40,066 nt of DNA. It comes from Actinomycetota bacterium (GTDB taxonomy: Bacteria > Actinomycetota > Actinomycetes > Actinomycetales > Microbacteriaceae). Shown piece by piece: positions 15,521 to 23,966 of this stretch; the stretch's first letter is position 1, and each line of letters begins with the position of its first letter. Made by a program: the position numbers and the translations under genes. The stretch covers positions 1-40,066 of the forward strand of contig JAUZFR010000163.1 in the NCBI GenBank assembly GCA_030840335.1. Reading direction: 5' to 3'. The notes under the pieces are model-generated. The model saw only the letters and a list, made by a program, of their open reading frames with translations. It did no database searches and was not told where the DNA came from.

Positions 15521-15595
15521 GTGGCCCAGGCGTACGGCCACTTTCCGTGTCAGTCGCTCCCCGATGGTTACCCATCCGAACGCCAGTTGCGACGC
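15521..15595 (-). ncRNA. ZTP riboswitch (pfl motif) upstream of glyA-folD
   Basis: Read on the minus strand, the leader shows the full pfl-motif architecture. P1 is GTCGC (15589-15593) pairing with GCGAC. Next comes the invariant ACTGGCG (15581-15587), then P2 GATGG/CCATC closed by a GTAA tetraloop, then conserved CGGGGAGCG. A small P3 (ACGG/CCGT) is followed by the conserved GCCTGGGC (about 15523-15530), whose GCC makes the pseudoknot with the GGC of ACTGGCG. ZTP riboswitches are known to turn on folate and purine genes, typically glyA, folD and purH. About 80 bases separate it from the glyA start. I see no strong terminator, so control may act on translation or on a weak hairpin (CACCG/CGGTG) downstream. 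Confidence 0.93.
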
Positions 15596-15605
15596 AGCAA
15601 GCGTA

Positions 15606-16595
15606 TCAGCCGAGTGGCAGGGCAACGATCCTCGATTTGGCGCGATCGACCTCGGCGAGATCGAAGAGCGCGGCACCCGGCTGCCGCGCGTTGGCACTGG
15701 CGCATGCGGATGCGGCAATCAGCGCCCCACGAAGCGGTTCGCCCCGATCGAGCGCGGTGAGGAATCCGGCGAGGAAGCAGTCGCCGCTGCCGACCGGGAA
15801 TGCTCCCCGCTCCGAGTCGCCGGCAAGCCGCACGAGGCCGCTACTGTCCAGGCGTTCGCCCCCAAGCGCGATCACGCCATCGATGCCATCCGTGACAATG
15901 ACTGTTGGTGACGGAACTTCCATTTTGGCCCGGATGCCGCTCGCCAGGTCTCCGAGCTCAATGGACGAATCGCCTCCGAGCAGTTCGGCGGCCTCAGCCC
16001 GGTTGACCTTGACCAACTCCGCCGCGGGGAGAACAGCCGCGAGCGCTGGCCCGTGGCTGTCGACGGCAACCCGGAAGCCGCGTTCGCCAGCGCGCAGCAG
16101 AACTGCCGCGAGTCGATCGAGTGGGACTCCCGTCGGAACGCTGCCCGACAGCACAAGCCAGTTTCCGGGTCTGGGCTCGAGCCCGTCGACTCGATTCTCC
16201 AACTCAATCCACGTGTGCTCCCCTATCGGAGCCGCTCTCTCGTAGATCTCAGTGAGCGTGCCGTCAGAGGTGCTCGCAACTGAGACACAACTGCGCGTCT
16301 CCGGGTTGTCGCTAATGAAGGATGCAGGAATGTCGCCGAGCAGGCTCCGGATGAGCTGGCCGGTGAAGCCGCCGACCACCCCGATCACGTCAACCGCCGC
16401 GCCGAGCTCACGAGCAGCGCGCGCTACGTTGAGCGCCTTTCCACCCGGCAGGCGCAGGATCTCCGTCGGCCGGTGGATCTCGTCGAGCTGATACTTCTCG
16501 ACGACGTAGGTGATGTCGAGTGAGACGCTCAGCGCCAGGCAAGTGATCGCGGTGGGTCCGCTGATTCTGGTGGGTCTACGGACTTCTGAGTTCAC
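15606..16595 (-). CDS. PfkB-family hexose-phosphate kinase (1-phosphofructokinase / tagatose-6-P kinase type)
   Basis: A 329-residue kinase of the PfkB sugar kinase fold. The N-terminus (ITCLALSVSLDITYVVEKYQ) and the first signature LRLPGGKALNVARAARELG match the 1-phosphofructokinase/tagatose-6-phosphate kinase subgroup rather than ribokinases. VNRAEAAELLGG is also typical, and the C-terminal signature is PVGSGDCFLAGFL, carrying the catalytic Asp with Ser in place of the usual Ala of GAGD. It would phosphorylate a ketohexose phosphate to a bisphosphate, the substrate of the class II aldolase encoded at 23091. GTG 16595 is the likely start, just past a 20-bp tandem duplication that separates it from the previous stop. 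Last gene of the SIS-ABC-kinase operon. Confidence 0.85.
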   Translation of the reverse strand: MNSEVRRPTRISGPTAITCLALSVSLDITYVVEKYQLDEIHRPTEILRLPGGKALNVARAARELGAAVDVIGVVGGFTGQLIRSLLGDIPASFISDNPETRSCVSVASTSDGTLTEIYERAAPIGEHTWIELENRVDGLEPRPGNWLVLSGSVPTGVPLDRLAAVLLRAGERGFRVAVDSHGPALAAVLPAAELVKVNRAEAAELLGGDSSIELGDLASGIRAKMEVPSPTVIVTDGIDGVIALGGERLDSSGLVRLAGDSERGAFPVGSGDCFLAGFLTALDRGEPLRGALIAASACASANARQPGAALFDLAEVDRAKSRIVALPLG

Positions 16596-16620
16596 GGTCT
16601 GACTTCTGAGTTCACGGTCT
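16581..16620. repeat. 20-bp perfect tandem duplication at the junction of two kinase genes
   Basis: The same 20 bases (GACTTCTGAGTTCACGGTCT on the plus strand) occur twice back to back, at 16581-16600 and 16601-16620. One copy supplies the TGA stop of the upstream kinase, the other the GTG start of the downstream kinase. In a single copy these would form a GTGA overlap. Confidence 0.97.
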
Positions 16621-17589
16621 GTCGAGCAATCCGGCGAGCAGGCCGGCGAGCAGTTCGGCGCGAGTCGGCTGTGCGACCGTGCCACCCCGACCCAGAGTCG
16701 ACAGCGATCCGGCCGTTGCCGCCCAAGCCAGTCGAGTCTGCTCGTCGCCGACGCCCGACAACACCGCAGCGAGATAGCCCGCGTCGAAGCTGTCGCCCGC
16801 GCCGGTCGTGTCGACCGCGTCCACCGCAGGACCCGCCGCGCGCGCGACGGCCCCGTTCGCGGTCACCGACCAGCCGCCATCCGCGCCCGCTTTGACCACA
16901 ACCGTTGGTCCGCGCGAGGCAAGCCCTCGAGCCAGCGTCTCGTCGTCGGGGTTCACTACCCCTGAAGTACCCGAGACTCCCAACGCCGCCGCGATCGCGC
17001 GAAGCTCGTGGAGGTTGGGAAAGAGGTAGTCGAGAAGTGGCAAGACGTCTCCGAGACCTGACCAGCGCTCATCCGGATCCCAGTTGGTATCGAGGCTGCT
17101 GCGGATGCCGCGCTGCCGAAGCCAGGTCAGGAGCCCGGGTAGTTCTCGAGCGAGCACCGGTTGCAGAAAGTATGACGCGAAGTGCACGTGGTCCGGGTCG
17201 GAGAGCTCGACGGCATCCCGAACTTCGGCGGCCGACAGAAGAGGCACGGTACCGGGCAGGGTGAGGATCGAGCGATCATCCGGCGCGGAGAGAATCACCG
17301 AGATGCCGGTGGGCACGGTGTGATCGACGCGAAGTGCCGAGGTCTCGACGTCGGCCGCGACAAGCGCATTCCGCGTAATCGCGCCGAATTCGTCGTCACC
17401 GACGACACCAACAACGGATGTCGCAATCCCCAGCTTCGCGATCCCCGACGCCATGATGCACGCGCTCCCGCCCAGCACAAGGTCAGCGCGATCGAGGGTC
17501 TGCTCCGCCTGGCCGAAGCGCGGCACGATGTCGCCCTGCAGCACGAGGTCGACATTTGCGTCGCCGACCACGAGAATCCGGCCGGTCAC
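16612..17589 (-). CDS. PfkB-family carbohydrate kinase (ribokinase-like)
   Basis: A 325-residue kinase with GRILVVGDANVDLVLQGDIV at the N-terminus, LGGSACIMASGIAKLG as the first signature (Gly-Gly with Ser instead of the usual Asn-x-Ala) and DTTGAGDSFDAGYLA carrying the catalytic Asp. It resembles the ribokinase/KDG-kinase side of the PfkB family more than its neighbour does, so the two kinases of this operon probably act on different substrates, for example a free amino sugar or ketose here and the phosphorylated sugar next. Its GTG start overlaps the permease stop as GTGA, fixing the start. Long upstream readings are antisense or out-of-frame shadows of the permease gene. Confidence 0.85.
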   Translation of the reverse strand: MTGRILVVGDANVDLVLQGDIVPRFGQAEQTLDRADLVLGGSACIMASGIAKLGIATSVVGVVGDDEFGAITRNALVAADVETSALRVDHTVPTGISVILSAPDDRSILTLPGTVPLLSAAEVRDAVELSDPDHVHFASYFLQPVLARELPGLLTWLRQRGIRSSLDTNWDPDERWSGLGDVLPLLDYLFPNLHELRAIAAALGVSGTSGVVNPDDETLARGLASRGPTVVVKAGADGGWSVTANGAVARAAGPAVDAVDTTGAGDSFDAGYLAAVLSGVGDEQTRLAWAATAGSLSTLGRGGTVAQPTRAELLAGLLAGLLDRP

Positions 17590-18506
17590 CCTTTGAGCCC
17601 CGAGAACGTCATCGTCGCGATGAACTGTTTCTGCGCGACCAGGAAGAAGAGGATCAGCGGCAGCGTCGCCACAACGTTCCCAGCCATGAGTAGCGACCAT
17701 TGCGTGCGACGGGTTCCTTGGAAGTTGGAGAGACCGAGTTGCAGCGTGAAGGCATGATCGTTGTTGATCGCAATCAGGGGCCAGACGAGGTCGTTCCAGC
17801 TGCCGAGCAGAGTGAAGATCGCGAGGGTCGCGAGGGCAGGCTTCGCGAGTGGCAGCACGACTCGGAAGAACACGCTCCAGCGGCCGCATCCGTCGAGCAT
17901 CGCCGCCTCTTCGAGTTCCGCGGGGAGCGACAGGAAGAACTGCCGCATCAGGAAGATACCGAACGCGGTCGCGAGCCAGGGCACGATCGCCGCTCCGAGG
18001 GTATCGATGAGGCCGACCCGCGCGAACATGATGTAGGTCGGGATCATCAGCAGTTGGGTGGGCACCATGATGGTCGCGACGATCGCGAAGAAGCCGAAAG
18101 TGCGGCCGCGGAACCTGAGGCGGGCGAAGCCATATCCGGCGAGCGAGCACAGCACGAGGTGCGAACCGATCGCCGCGATGGCGACAAGCGTGGTGTTGCC
18201 GAGCCAGAGCAGCACGTCGGATCCGCTGAGCAGTCCGATGAAGCCGCTGGCCGGGGTAGTCAGAGTCTGCACGTGACCGAGATCAATGTGCGATGGGATG
18301 AATGGTGGCGGGAAGGTGATCAGTTCCTTCTCCGGCGCGACGGACGCCATGAACATTTGCAGGAACGGCAGCAGGAAGATGAACGCCGTGGGGGCGAGGA
18401 ACAAGTGCCAGCCGCTCGGCCTGCGACGCCGACGTCGACGCGGTGGCGCGGTGTTCGCCCCGGCTTCGCGAGGCGCCGACGCGGGATGGGCAATGGTGGT
18501 CATCAT
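17586..18506 (-). CDS. ABC sugar transporter permease (MalG type)
   Basis: A 306-residue inner-membrane permease of the CUT1 carbohydrate importer class. An N-terminal basic stretch (RRRRRRRPSGW) precedes helix 1, and six helices are predicted in all. The cytoplasmic EAA loop that docks the ATPase reads EEAAMLDGCGRWSVFFRVVLP, with the conserved Gly. The C-terminal FSGLKG is typical of MalG-like proteins. The start overlaps the upstream permease stop as TGATG. Together with the partner permease and binding protein it forms an importer, but no ATPase gene is present; actinobacteria usually supply a shared MsiK-type ATPase from elsewhere. Confidence 0.92.
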   Translation of the reverse strand: MMTTIAHPASAPREAGANTAPPRRRRRRRPSGWHLFLAPTAFIFLLPFLQMFMASVAPEKELITFPPPFIPSHIDLGHVQTLTTPASGFIGLLSGSDVLLWLGNTTLVAIAAIGSHLVLCSLAGYGFARLRFRGRTFGFFAIVATIMVPTQLLMIPTYIMFARVGLIDTLGAAIVPWLATAFGIFLMRQFFLSLPAELEEAAMLDGCGRWSVFFRVVLPLAKPALATLAIFTLLGSWNDLVWPLIAINNDHAFTLQLGLSNFQGTRRTQWSLLMAGNVVATLPLILFFLVAQKQFIATMTFSGLKG

Positions 18507-19513
18507 CAGAAGGCCTCGATCTTCGCGCGACGTGCGTAGATAACCACGCCGACCGTGATGAGAAGGGTGAACGCGAACAACAGGTACGCCACCGCCGATC
18601 CGTAGCCGAACGAGAGATCTTTGAAGGCTTGCTCCCAGAGGAAGTAGACGATCGTCTTCGTCGAGTCGAGTGGGCCACCCCTGGTCGTCGTATAGACGAG
18701 ATCGAAAAGCTGGATCGCTCCGATGGTCTGCCAGATCGTGGCGAACACCGTGACGGGAGCGAGTTGAGGCCAGGTCACTCGCCAGAAGGCTTGCCAACGG
18801 TTGGCGCCGTCGATGCGCGCGGCCTCGAGCAGGTCGACCGGAACATCCTGCAGGGCGGCCAGATAGATCACGGTCGTAAAGGCGGCCTGCCCCCAAAGCG
18901 ACATGATGGCAATGACGACCATGGCCTGGCCGCGATCCTCGAGCCAGCCCTGCTCCGGCAGCCCGATCACTCTCAACACGTTGTTCACCAAACCGAACTG
19001 CGGGTTGAAGAGGTAGGTCGAGAGGATGCCCGTGGCCGCAGCAGAGGCCACGAATGGCACAAAGATCGCCGTGCGATAGATGCCGATGAAACGGATACGC
19101 CGGTTGAGAGCCACGGCCAGAAAGACCCCGGCGAGGATAGACATGGGCACGAACAGCGCCGTGTAGATGATGGTGTGGAGGATGGCATCGGCCAGATCTG
19201 GGTCGCTCATCAGGGCGGCATAGTTGTCGCCCCCGACGAATCTTGGCTCACTGAATCCATCCCACTTTTGCAGCGAGAGCAGCAGCGCCCAACCGGCCGG
19301 GAAGATCGACAGGCCGAGCACGATGAGCGTTGCCGGGCCGACGAACGTCCATCCCTCCACCGCTCGCAGCAGGGCGAGCCTGCGCGCAGCCTTCGAGTCG
19401 CGGACCGGGTACTTGGGCGGCACAGCCGTCGGCGGGCTCTTTGACCGCCCACTCCTGCGCGCGGGAGGACGCTGCGCCGCCTTCTCGTCTTCTTTCAACG
19501 CCCACTGAGTCAT
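18506..19513 (-). CDS. ABC sugar transporter permease (MalF/UgpA type)
   Basis: A 335-residue permease, the heteropartner of the next gene. A long polar, basic N-terminal tail of about 50 residues precedes the first helix (GPATLIVLGLSIFPAGWALLL). The periplasmic segment SLQKWDGFSEPRFVGGDNY is typical of CUT1 MalF/UgpA proteins. The EAA loop reads LEAARIDGANRWQAFWRVTWP. It starts 33 bases after the binding-protein stop. Sugar specificity cannot be read from permeases; it is inferred from the operon, which carries a SIS isomerase/deaminase and two PfkB kinases. Confidence 0.92.
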   Translation of the reverse strand: MTQWALKEDEKAAQRPPARRSGRSKSPPTAVPPKYPVRDSKAARRLALLRAVEGWTFVGPATLIVLGLSIFPAGWALLLSLQKWDGFSEPRFVGGDNYAALMSDPDLADAILHTIIYTALFVPMSILAGVFLAVALNRRIRFIGIYRTAIFVPFVASAAATGILSTYLFNPQFGLVNNVLRVIGLPEQGWLEDRGQAMVVIAIMSLWGQAAFTTVIYLAALQDVPVDLLEAARIDGANRWQAFWRVTWPQLAPVTVFATIWQTIGAIQLFDLVYTTTRGGPLDSTKTIVYFLWEQAFKDLSFGYGSAVAYLLFAFTLLITVGVVIYARRAKIEAF

Positions 19514-19546
19514 GTCGTCGTGTCCCGGCCGTCGTGTTGTCAGAAG

Positions 19547-20875
19547 CTACTGGTCGTTCAGTGCCTTGGTGGCCTTGACCGCCGCGGCTTTCAATTGTTC
19601 AGCGGGGTCACCATCATTCTGCAGCACCTTGGAGATCGCGGAGCCGATCGCTTCCGAGAGGGCGTTGTAGCCGGCGACCGTCGGACGAGCCTGCTTCGCG
19701 TTCACTGCGTTGTCGGCCATGATGTCGAGCCCGGGGTACGTCGCGACCTGCTTCGTGAACGCGGCCGAATCGATCTCGGATGACCGGATCGGCAGATTGC
19801 CGATCTCGACGTTCCACCGCTCGTCTTGCGCGGCGGATGTCAGCCACTCCGCGAACTGGTACGACCAATAGGCGCGGTTTGCATCCTTGTGGTCGAAGAG
19901 GGCCCAGATGTCGGGTCCGGAAACCGTCTCGTGGTCGCCATTCGTTCCGGGGAGGATCGTCACGCCGTACTTGACGCCCGCGGTCTTGAAGTCGCTGAGT
20001 TGCCACGGTCCGGAGGTAATCATTCCGACGCGATCACTGGAAAACAGCTGGGCGAACTTGGTGTCGGTCTGGTCGATGTAGACGCTCTTGTCCGTGACGG
20101 CCATGTCGCGAAGCGAAGTCAGCGCGTCGACCCCGGCCTGCGAATCGAAAGTGGCCTTCTTGCCGTCCTTCGAGAGGATACTGCCGCCGTTCTGCCAGAG
20201 GTGCGGCCAAAACTGCCAGGTCGTCTCCTCCGAGCCGGATACCGAATAGGCGTACCCGAACGTGTTGGTCGACGGATCGGTCAGCTGCTTCGCCGCGGTG
20301 CGGAAGTCGTCCCACGACCATTTGTCGGTCGGATACGCCACCCCCGCCTTGTCGAAGATGGTCTTGTTGTACATCAGCGAAATGTTGTCGACAACGGCGG
20401 GGAATCCAATCGTCTTCTTGCCTGTCGGTCGCGCGGTTGCCCGCGCCGCAGAGCTGAACTCATCCCACTTCACCGACGGCGCCGCCACCTGCTTCGTGAT
20501 GTCAAGCGTGCGACCGGATCCCTCGAGCTGGCTCGCCCATGATCCGAACGCGTAGGAGATGTCGGGATACGTGCCACCGGCGAACGACGCGGACATCTTC
20601 TGCAGCAGGTCATCCGTCGACGATGCGCCCGGCGACACATCGATGGTCACGTTGGGGTGCTTCTTCTCGAACTCCTTGGCGAGCTTTTCGAGAATGGTCT
20701 CCGCGACCTCCTCCTGACCCGTCCACATAGTGAGGTGCACCTTCGCCTTCGTGTCGACTGTGGACGGCCCCTGACTCGATCCGCAGGCGGCGAGCGTGGC
20801 GATGACGACCACCGCGGTAACGGCGGCTCCGACCGCGCGAATGACTCGGTGGGAGGTACGGTGTGTGGCGGTCAT
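19547..20875 (-). CDS. ABC transporter sugar-binding lipoprotein
   Basis: A 442-residue extracellular solute-binding protein family 1 member. The signal peptide ends TLAACGSS, so the Cys is lipidated and the protein is tethered outside the membrane. The mature part opens VHLTMWTGQEEVAETILEKLAKEFEKKHPNV, the standard first lobe, and continues with typical hinge blocks (FPAVVDNISLMYNKTIFDKAG, MITSGPWQLSDF). The ATG at 20875 has GGAG at good spacing; an in-frame TTG 12 bases earlier is rejected. High expression relative to the permeases would be expected. Ligand is unknown but should be the sugar handled by this operon. Confidence 0.93.
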   Translation of the reverse strand: MTATHRTSHRVIRAVGAAVTAVVVIATLAACGSSQGPSTVDTKAKVHLTMWTGQEEVAETILEKLAKEFEKKHPNVTIDVSPGASSTDDLLQKMSASFAGGTYPDISYAFGSWASQLEGSGRTLDITKQVAAPSVKWDEFSSAARATARPTGKKTIGFPAVVDNISLMYNKTIFDKAGVAYPTDKWSWDDFRTAAKQLTDPSTNTFGYAYSVSGSEETTWQFWPHLWQNGGSILSKDGKKATFDSQAGVDALTSLRDMAVTDKSVYIDQTDTKFAQLFSSDRVGMITSGPWQLSDFKTAGVKYGVTILPGTNGDHETVSGPDIWALFDHKDANRAYWSYQFAEWLTSAAQDERWNVEIGNLPIRSSEIDSAAFTKQVATYPGLDIMADNAVNAKQARPTVAGYNALSEAIGSAISKVLQNDGDPAEQLKAAAVKATKALNDQ

Positions 20876-20917
20876 CGAGAACTCCAAGGGGTCAGGTGTT
20901 AAGGGCGGGTGGGCGAT

Positions 20918-21802
20918 TCAGGTGAGGATGATCGATCTGGTGAGGTGACGAGGCTGATCGGGGTTCAGGCCGCGAACACCGGCGAGTTCGACGGCGAGGC
21001 GCTGGGCCTGCACGAGATCGATGAGGCCATCGCGTCCGCTCGCGACCACGTGCGCACCGGTCGCCTCGATTTGGCCGATCAGGCCGATGTCGCTGCGGCC
21101 AAGCATCCACACAAGTGACCCAGCGTGAGCGACCGCGAGTGGCCCGTGCCGGAAGTCGAGCAGCGGGTACGACTCCGACCAGGCCTGCGCGGCCTCCCGG
21201 ATCTTGAGGGCGGCCTCCTGGGCGAGACCGTAGGTCCAACCGGTGCCGAGGTAGACGAAGTGATCGAGGGACGCGACGTCGACCGGCAGCGTCAGCGGGA
21301 GCGCGAGGGTCGATTCGGCATCCGCGATGATGTCGTCGACGTTTTCGCCGAACGCGGCCCGAGCGAGCAGCAGGAAGGTCGTCGGGAACCGCGTCTGCAC
21401 GACTGACTCTTCGTCGGCGAAGTCGAGCACGAGCGCATCATCGACCAGGTCGTGCACCGGTGCCGCGGCGACCGCGGTGACGACCGTGGTCGGCACTCCA
21501 GCGGGAAACGCGCGAAGGGCATCCAGAATCTCGCTGGTTGTTCCCGACCGAGTGAGCGCGATGACCCGGTCGTAGTCGCGCCAGACACGAGGTTCGGATG
21601 CGTAGGCGGCATCGGTCAGCCCGAAGCCCGCTGCTTCGCGAAGTGCGGCGAACGATTCGGCGACGAACGCGGACGTGCCACATCCGATCACGAGCATCTT
21701 TTCGCCTGGTCTCACGAGCAGCTCGCGCGCGACGTCGAGGAACTCGAGGGATTTGCGCCACACCTCGGGCTGACTCGCGATCTCGCGGGCGGTGATGGTC
21801 AT
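20918..21802 (-). CDS. SIS-domain sugar-phosphate isomerase/deaminase (AgaS-like)
   Basis: A 294-residue protein with two SIS domains. The opening TAREIASQPEVWRKSLEFL matches AgaS and GlmS-isomerase-like proteins. Domain 1 carries GEKMLVIGCGTSAFVAES and IALTRSGTTSEILDAL; domain 2 carries YLGTGWTYGLAQEAALKIREAAQAWSES and LDFRHGPLAV, where the Glu and His are catalytic in this group. AgaS converts galactosamine-6-phosphate to tagatose-6-phosphate and ammonia; relatives act on glucosamine-6-P or fructose-lysine-6-P. It heads the operon SIS-binding protein-permeases-kinases, preceded by operator sites shared with the GH4/aldolase locus. The kinase and aldolase neighbours favour a tagatose-type route; substrate identity is inference. 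Confidence 0.82.
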   Translation of the reverse strand: MTITAREIASQPEVWRKSLEFLDVARELLVRPGEKMLVIGCGTSAFVAESFAALREAAGFGLTDAAYASEPRVWRDYDRVIALTRSGTTSEILDALRAFPAGVPTTVVTAVAAAPVHDLVDDALVLDFADEESVVQTRFPTTFLLLARAAFGENVDDIIADAESTLALPLTLPVDVASLDHFVYLGTGWTYGLAQEAALKIREAAQAWSESYPLLDFRHGPLAVAHAGSLVWMLGRSDIGLIGQIEATGAHVVASGRDGLIDLVQAQRLAVELAGVRGLNPDQPRHLTRSIILT

Positions 21803-21874
21803 TGCGGCTCGACTTTCGTGGGGTGGTCTTTGGTACGGCCGGTTCCGTTTCGGCGCCGGGTTGTGTCATAGTCT

Positions 21875-21931
21875 CGCTAATAGTGATCATTTGGACAAGA
21901 AACTGTCGCAATCGCTCATTCTGAGTGATCG
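21875..21931. promoter_or_regulatory. Shared operator region between SIS operon and amidohydrolase (two sites)
   Basis: The 156-base divergent region holds TCGCTAATAGTGATCATTTG beginning at 21874, and TCATTCTGAGTGATCG at 21916-21931. Both closely match sequence in the other divergent region at 25349-25376, with a common core AGTGATCATT that includes the palindrome TGATCA. The DeoR-family protein encoded at 25418 is the obvious candidate to bind both. Confidence 0.75.
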
Positions 21932-21958
21932 TCTGACGGAGGAGCCGAGAGAGAAGCC

Positions 21959-23113
21959 ATGCACGACGGACCGTTGACTCCAGATCCGGATGCCACGCGG
22001 GATCCCGCGGCCACGCCAGACTGGGCAGCCCTTGCGAACCTGCCGCTCACTCGCTGGACACCGGTTAGCCAGCTGCGGCGCTCGACTACCTCCATGCCGC
22101 GGAGCGCGGTACGAAGCATCGACATCCACAATCACCTCGGGCGCTGGCTGACCGCCGACGGCGACTGGATGGTGGACGACGTTGGGGCGCTCATCCGGTT
22201 GATGGATGACCACAATGTCGGCACAATCGTCAATCTCGACGGAATGTGGGGCGACGAGCTCGAGGCTAATCTCGACCGCTACGACCGCGCGTTTCCGGGC
22301 CGGTTCGCCACCTTCTGCCAGCTCGACTGGGCACGATTGGCGGAACCCGATGGAGCGCTCGCTCTCGCCGACTCGCTGCGCGACAGCGCGGCTCGCGGTG
22401 CTCGCGGGGTCAAAGTCTGGAAGAACCTCGGGCTCACCCTGCGCGATGCGGGCGGCGACATCATCCTGCCCGACGATGCACGAGTCGTCACGCTGATGCG
22501 GCTCGCGGGCGAGCTGGGTCTGCCGGTGCTCATCCACACCGCCGATCCGATTGCGTTCTTCGAACCCGCGGACGCCTCAAACGAGCGTCTCGACGAGTTG
22601 CTCGGCTCCCCCGACTGGTGGTTCGGCGATCCCTCACGCAATCCGTCCTTCGATCACCTGCTCACCGCCCACGCGAACCTGGTGCTCGCCTGCCGCGGCA
22701 CGCGCTTCGTTGGGGCCCATGCCGGATGCGCCGCGGAAGACCTCGACCGGGTCGAGCAGCTGCTCGATCGCGCCGCGAACTACTCCATCGACATCGGCGG
22801 ACGGATGGCCGAGCTCGGCCGCCAGCCGCGTCGATTCCGGGCGCTGATCGAGCGGTTCCCCGATCGGGTGCTGTTCGGAACAGACATCTACCCCGCGACC
22901 GCGGAACAGTTCGAACTGCACTTCCGGTTTCTGGAAACCGCGGATGAGGCGTTTGAATATGCGCCCGGCGAAGATGTGCCGCCACAGGGACGCTGGACCG
23001 TTTCCGGCCTCGATCTCACCGCCGAACAGCTCGACCTGATCTACCGCGCGAACGCCGAGCGAATCCTGGGTACCGGATTCCTGGGCATCGCTAGCCCTCG
23101 CCTCGCGCGATGA
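21959..23113 (+). CDS. Amidohydrolase-family (PF04909) metal-dependent hydrolase
   Basis: A 384-residue TIM-barrel protein of the amidohydrolase-2 family. The metal-binding His-x-His is in DIHNHLGRW (His57, His59). Further metal/catalytic residues lie in GLPVLIHTADP, FVGAHAGC and LFGTDIYPA. About 50 extra polar residues precede the barrel. PF04909 enzymes are diverse: decarboxylases, lactonases and deacylases. Its position, sharing a divergent control region with the SIS-ABC-kinase operon and meeting the aldolase gene tail to tail with a 23-base overlap, ties it to the same sugar pathway. It could be a lactonase or deacetylase of the imported sugar. Distinct from NagA at 35201, which belongs to another subfamily. 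Function is inferred only from context. Confidence 0.82.
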   Translation: MHDGPLTPDPDATRDPAATPDWAALANLPLTRWTPVSQLRRSTTSMPRSAVRSIDIHNHLGRWLTADGDWMVDDVGALIRLMDDHNVGTIVNLDGMWGDELEANLDRYDRAFPGRFATFCQLDWARLAEPDGALALADSLRDSAARGARGVKVWKNLGLTLRDAGGDIILPDDARVVTLMRLAGELGLPVLIHTADPIAFFEPADASNERLDELLGSPDWWFGDPSRNPSFDHLLTAHANLVLACRGTRFVGAHAGCAAEDLDRVEQLLDRAANYSIDIGGRMAELGRQPRRFRALIERFPDRVLFGTDIYPATAEQFELHFRFLETADEAFEYAPGEDVPPQGRWTVSGLDLTAEQLDLIYRANAERILGTGFLGIASPRLAR

Positions 23114-23966
23114 CCGAGCAGAGCCGGGAAACGACCGCGGCCATCTCGTCTCGCGCCCCCGCGAAGTACCGGCGCGGATCGACTGCGGTCGGCTGATCAG
23201 CAAGGGCAGCCCGCACCGCGGTGGTCCAGGCGACGTTGAGCGCTGTCCCGACATTGACCTTTCGGATGCCGGCGGCAACCGCCTGCGCGAGCTGCGCATG
23301 CGGAACACCCGATGACCCGTGAAGCACCAGCGGGATCTCCACGCGTGCGGCGAGCGCCGCGATGAGGTCGAGATCGAGCGAGCCCGTTTGCTCGGTCATC
23401 GCGTGGCTGCTTCCGACCGCGACGGCGAGCGCATCCACTCCAGTCGCGAGGGCGAAATCCCGCGCCTCGTCGGGGTCGGTTCGCACTCCCGGAGTGTGCG
23501 CGCCATCCTTGCCGCCGATCGCACCCAGCTCGGCCTCGACCCAGACACCGCGGGCGTGCGCTCGTTCTGTGAACGCCGCCGTGATCTCGACATTCGCGGC
23601 GTACGCCAGCGTGGACCCGTCGAACATGATCGAGCCGACGCCGAGCTCGTCGGCACGCTCGAGACAGCGATCGGCGAGTTCGAGGCTTTCGATGTGGTCA
23701 AGGTGAAGGCCGACTCCGATGGATGAGGCCGAGGCGAGCTCCCGGCACGCGGCGAGTAACGGAGCGAACCCGCCGTTCGGCTCACGAGCAGCCTGGTGAT
23801 AGCGAATCGCGTTCTCACTGACCTGCAGCAGCACGGCCACGCCCGACGACTCGGCGCCCTCGATGATGGCCTCGGCGTGCTCGAGAGTGATCACATTGAA
23901 CGCCGGGACGGCCGACGACCGCGCGACCGCGGCAGCCACGAGGTCGTGAGTGTGCGCCAGCGTCAC
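23091..23966 (-). CDS. Class II fructose/tagatose-bisphosphate-type aldolase
   Basis: A 291-residue zinc aldolase of the FbaA/GatY/KbaY family. Visible blocks: SAVPAFNVITLEHAEAII at the N-terminus, LHLDHIES (catalytic Asp plus zinc His), SIMFDGSTL, the zinc Glu in VEAELGAIGGKDG, zinc His in VGSSHAM, LHGSSGVP (third zinc His) and KVNVGTALN for phosphate binding. Such enzymes split ketose bisphosphates into DHAP and an aldehyde. With PfkB kinases and an AgaS-like protein in the same regulon, tagatose-1,6-bisphosphate is the likeliest substrate. GTG 23966 is chosen as start; it lies in the second copy of a 17-bp tandem repeat, 13 bases past the GH4 stop. Operon with GH4. Confidence 0.88.
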   Translation of the reverse strand: MTLAHTHDLVAAAVARSSAVPAFNVITLEHAEAIIEGAESSGVAVLLQVSENAIRYHQAAREPNGGFAPLLAACRELASASSIGVGLHLDHIESLELADRCLERADELGVGSIMFDGSTLAYAANVEITAAFTERAHARGVWVEAELGAIGGKDGAHTPGVRTDPDEARDFALATGVDALAVAVGSSHAMTEQTGSLDLDLIAALAARVEIPLVLHGSSGVPHAQLAQAVAAGIRKVNVGTALNVAWTTAVRAALADQPTAVDPRRYFAGARDEMAAVVSRLCSVIARGEG

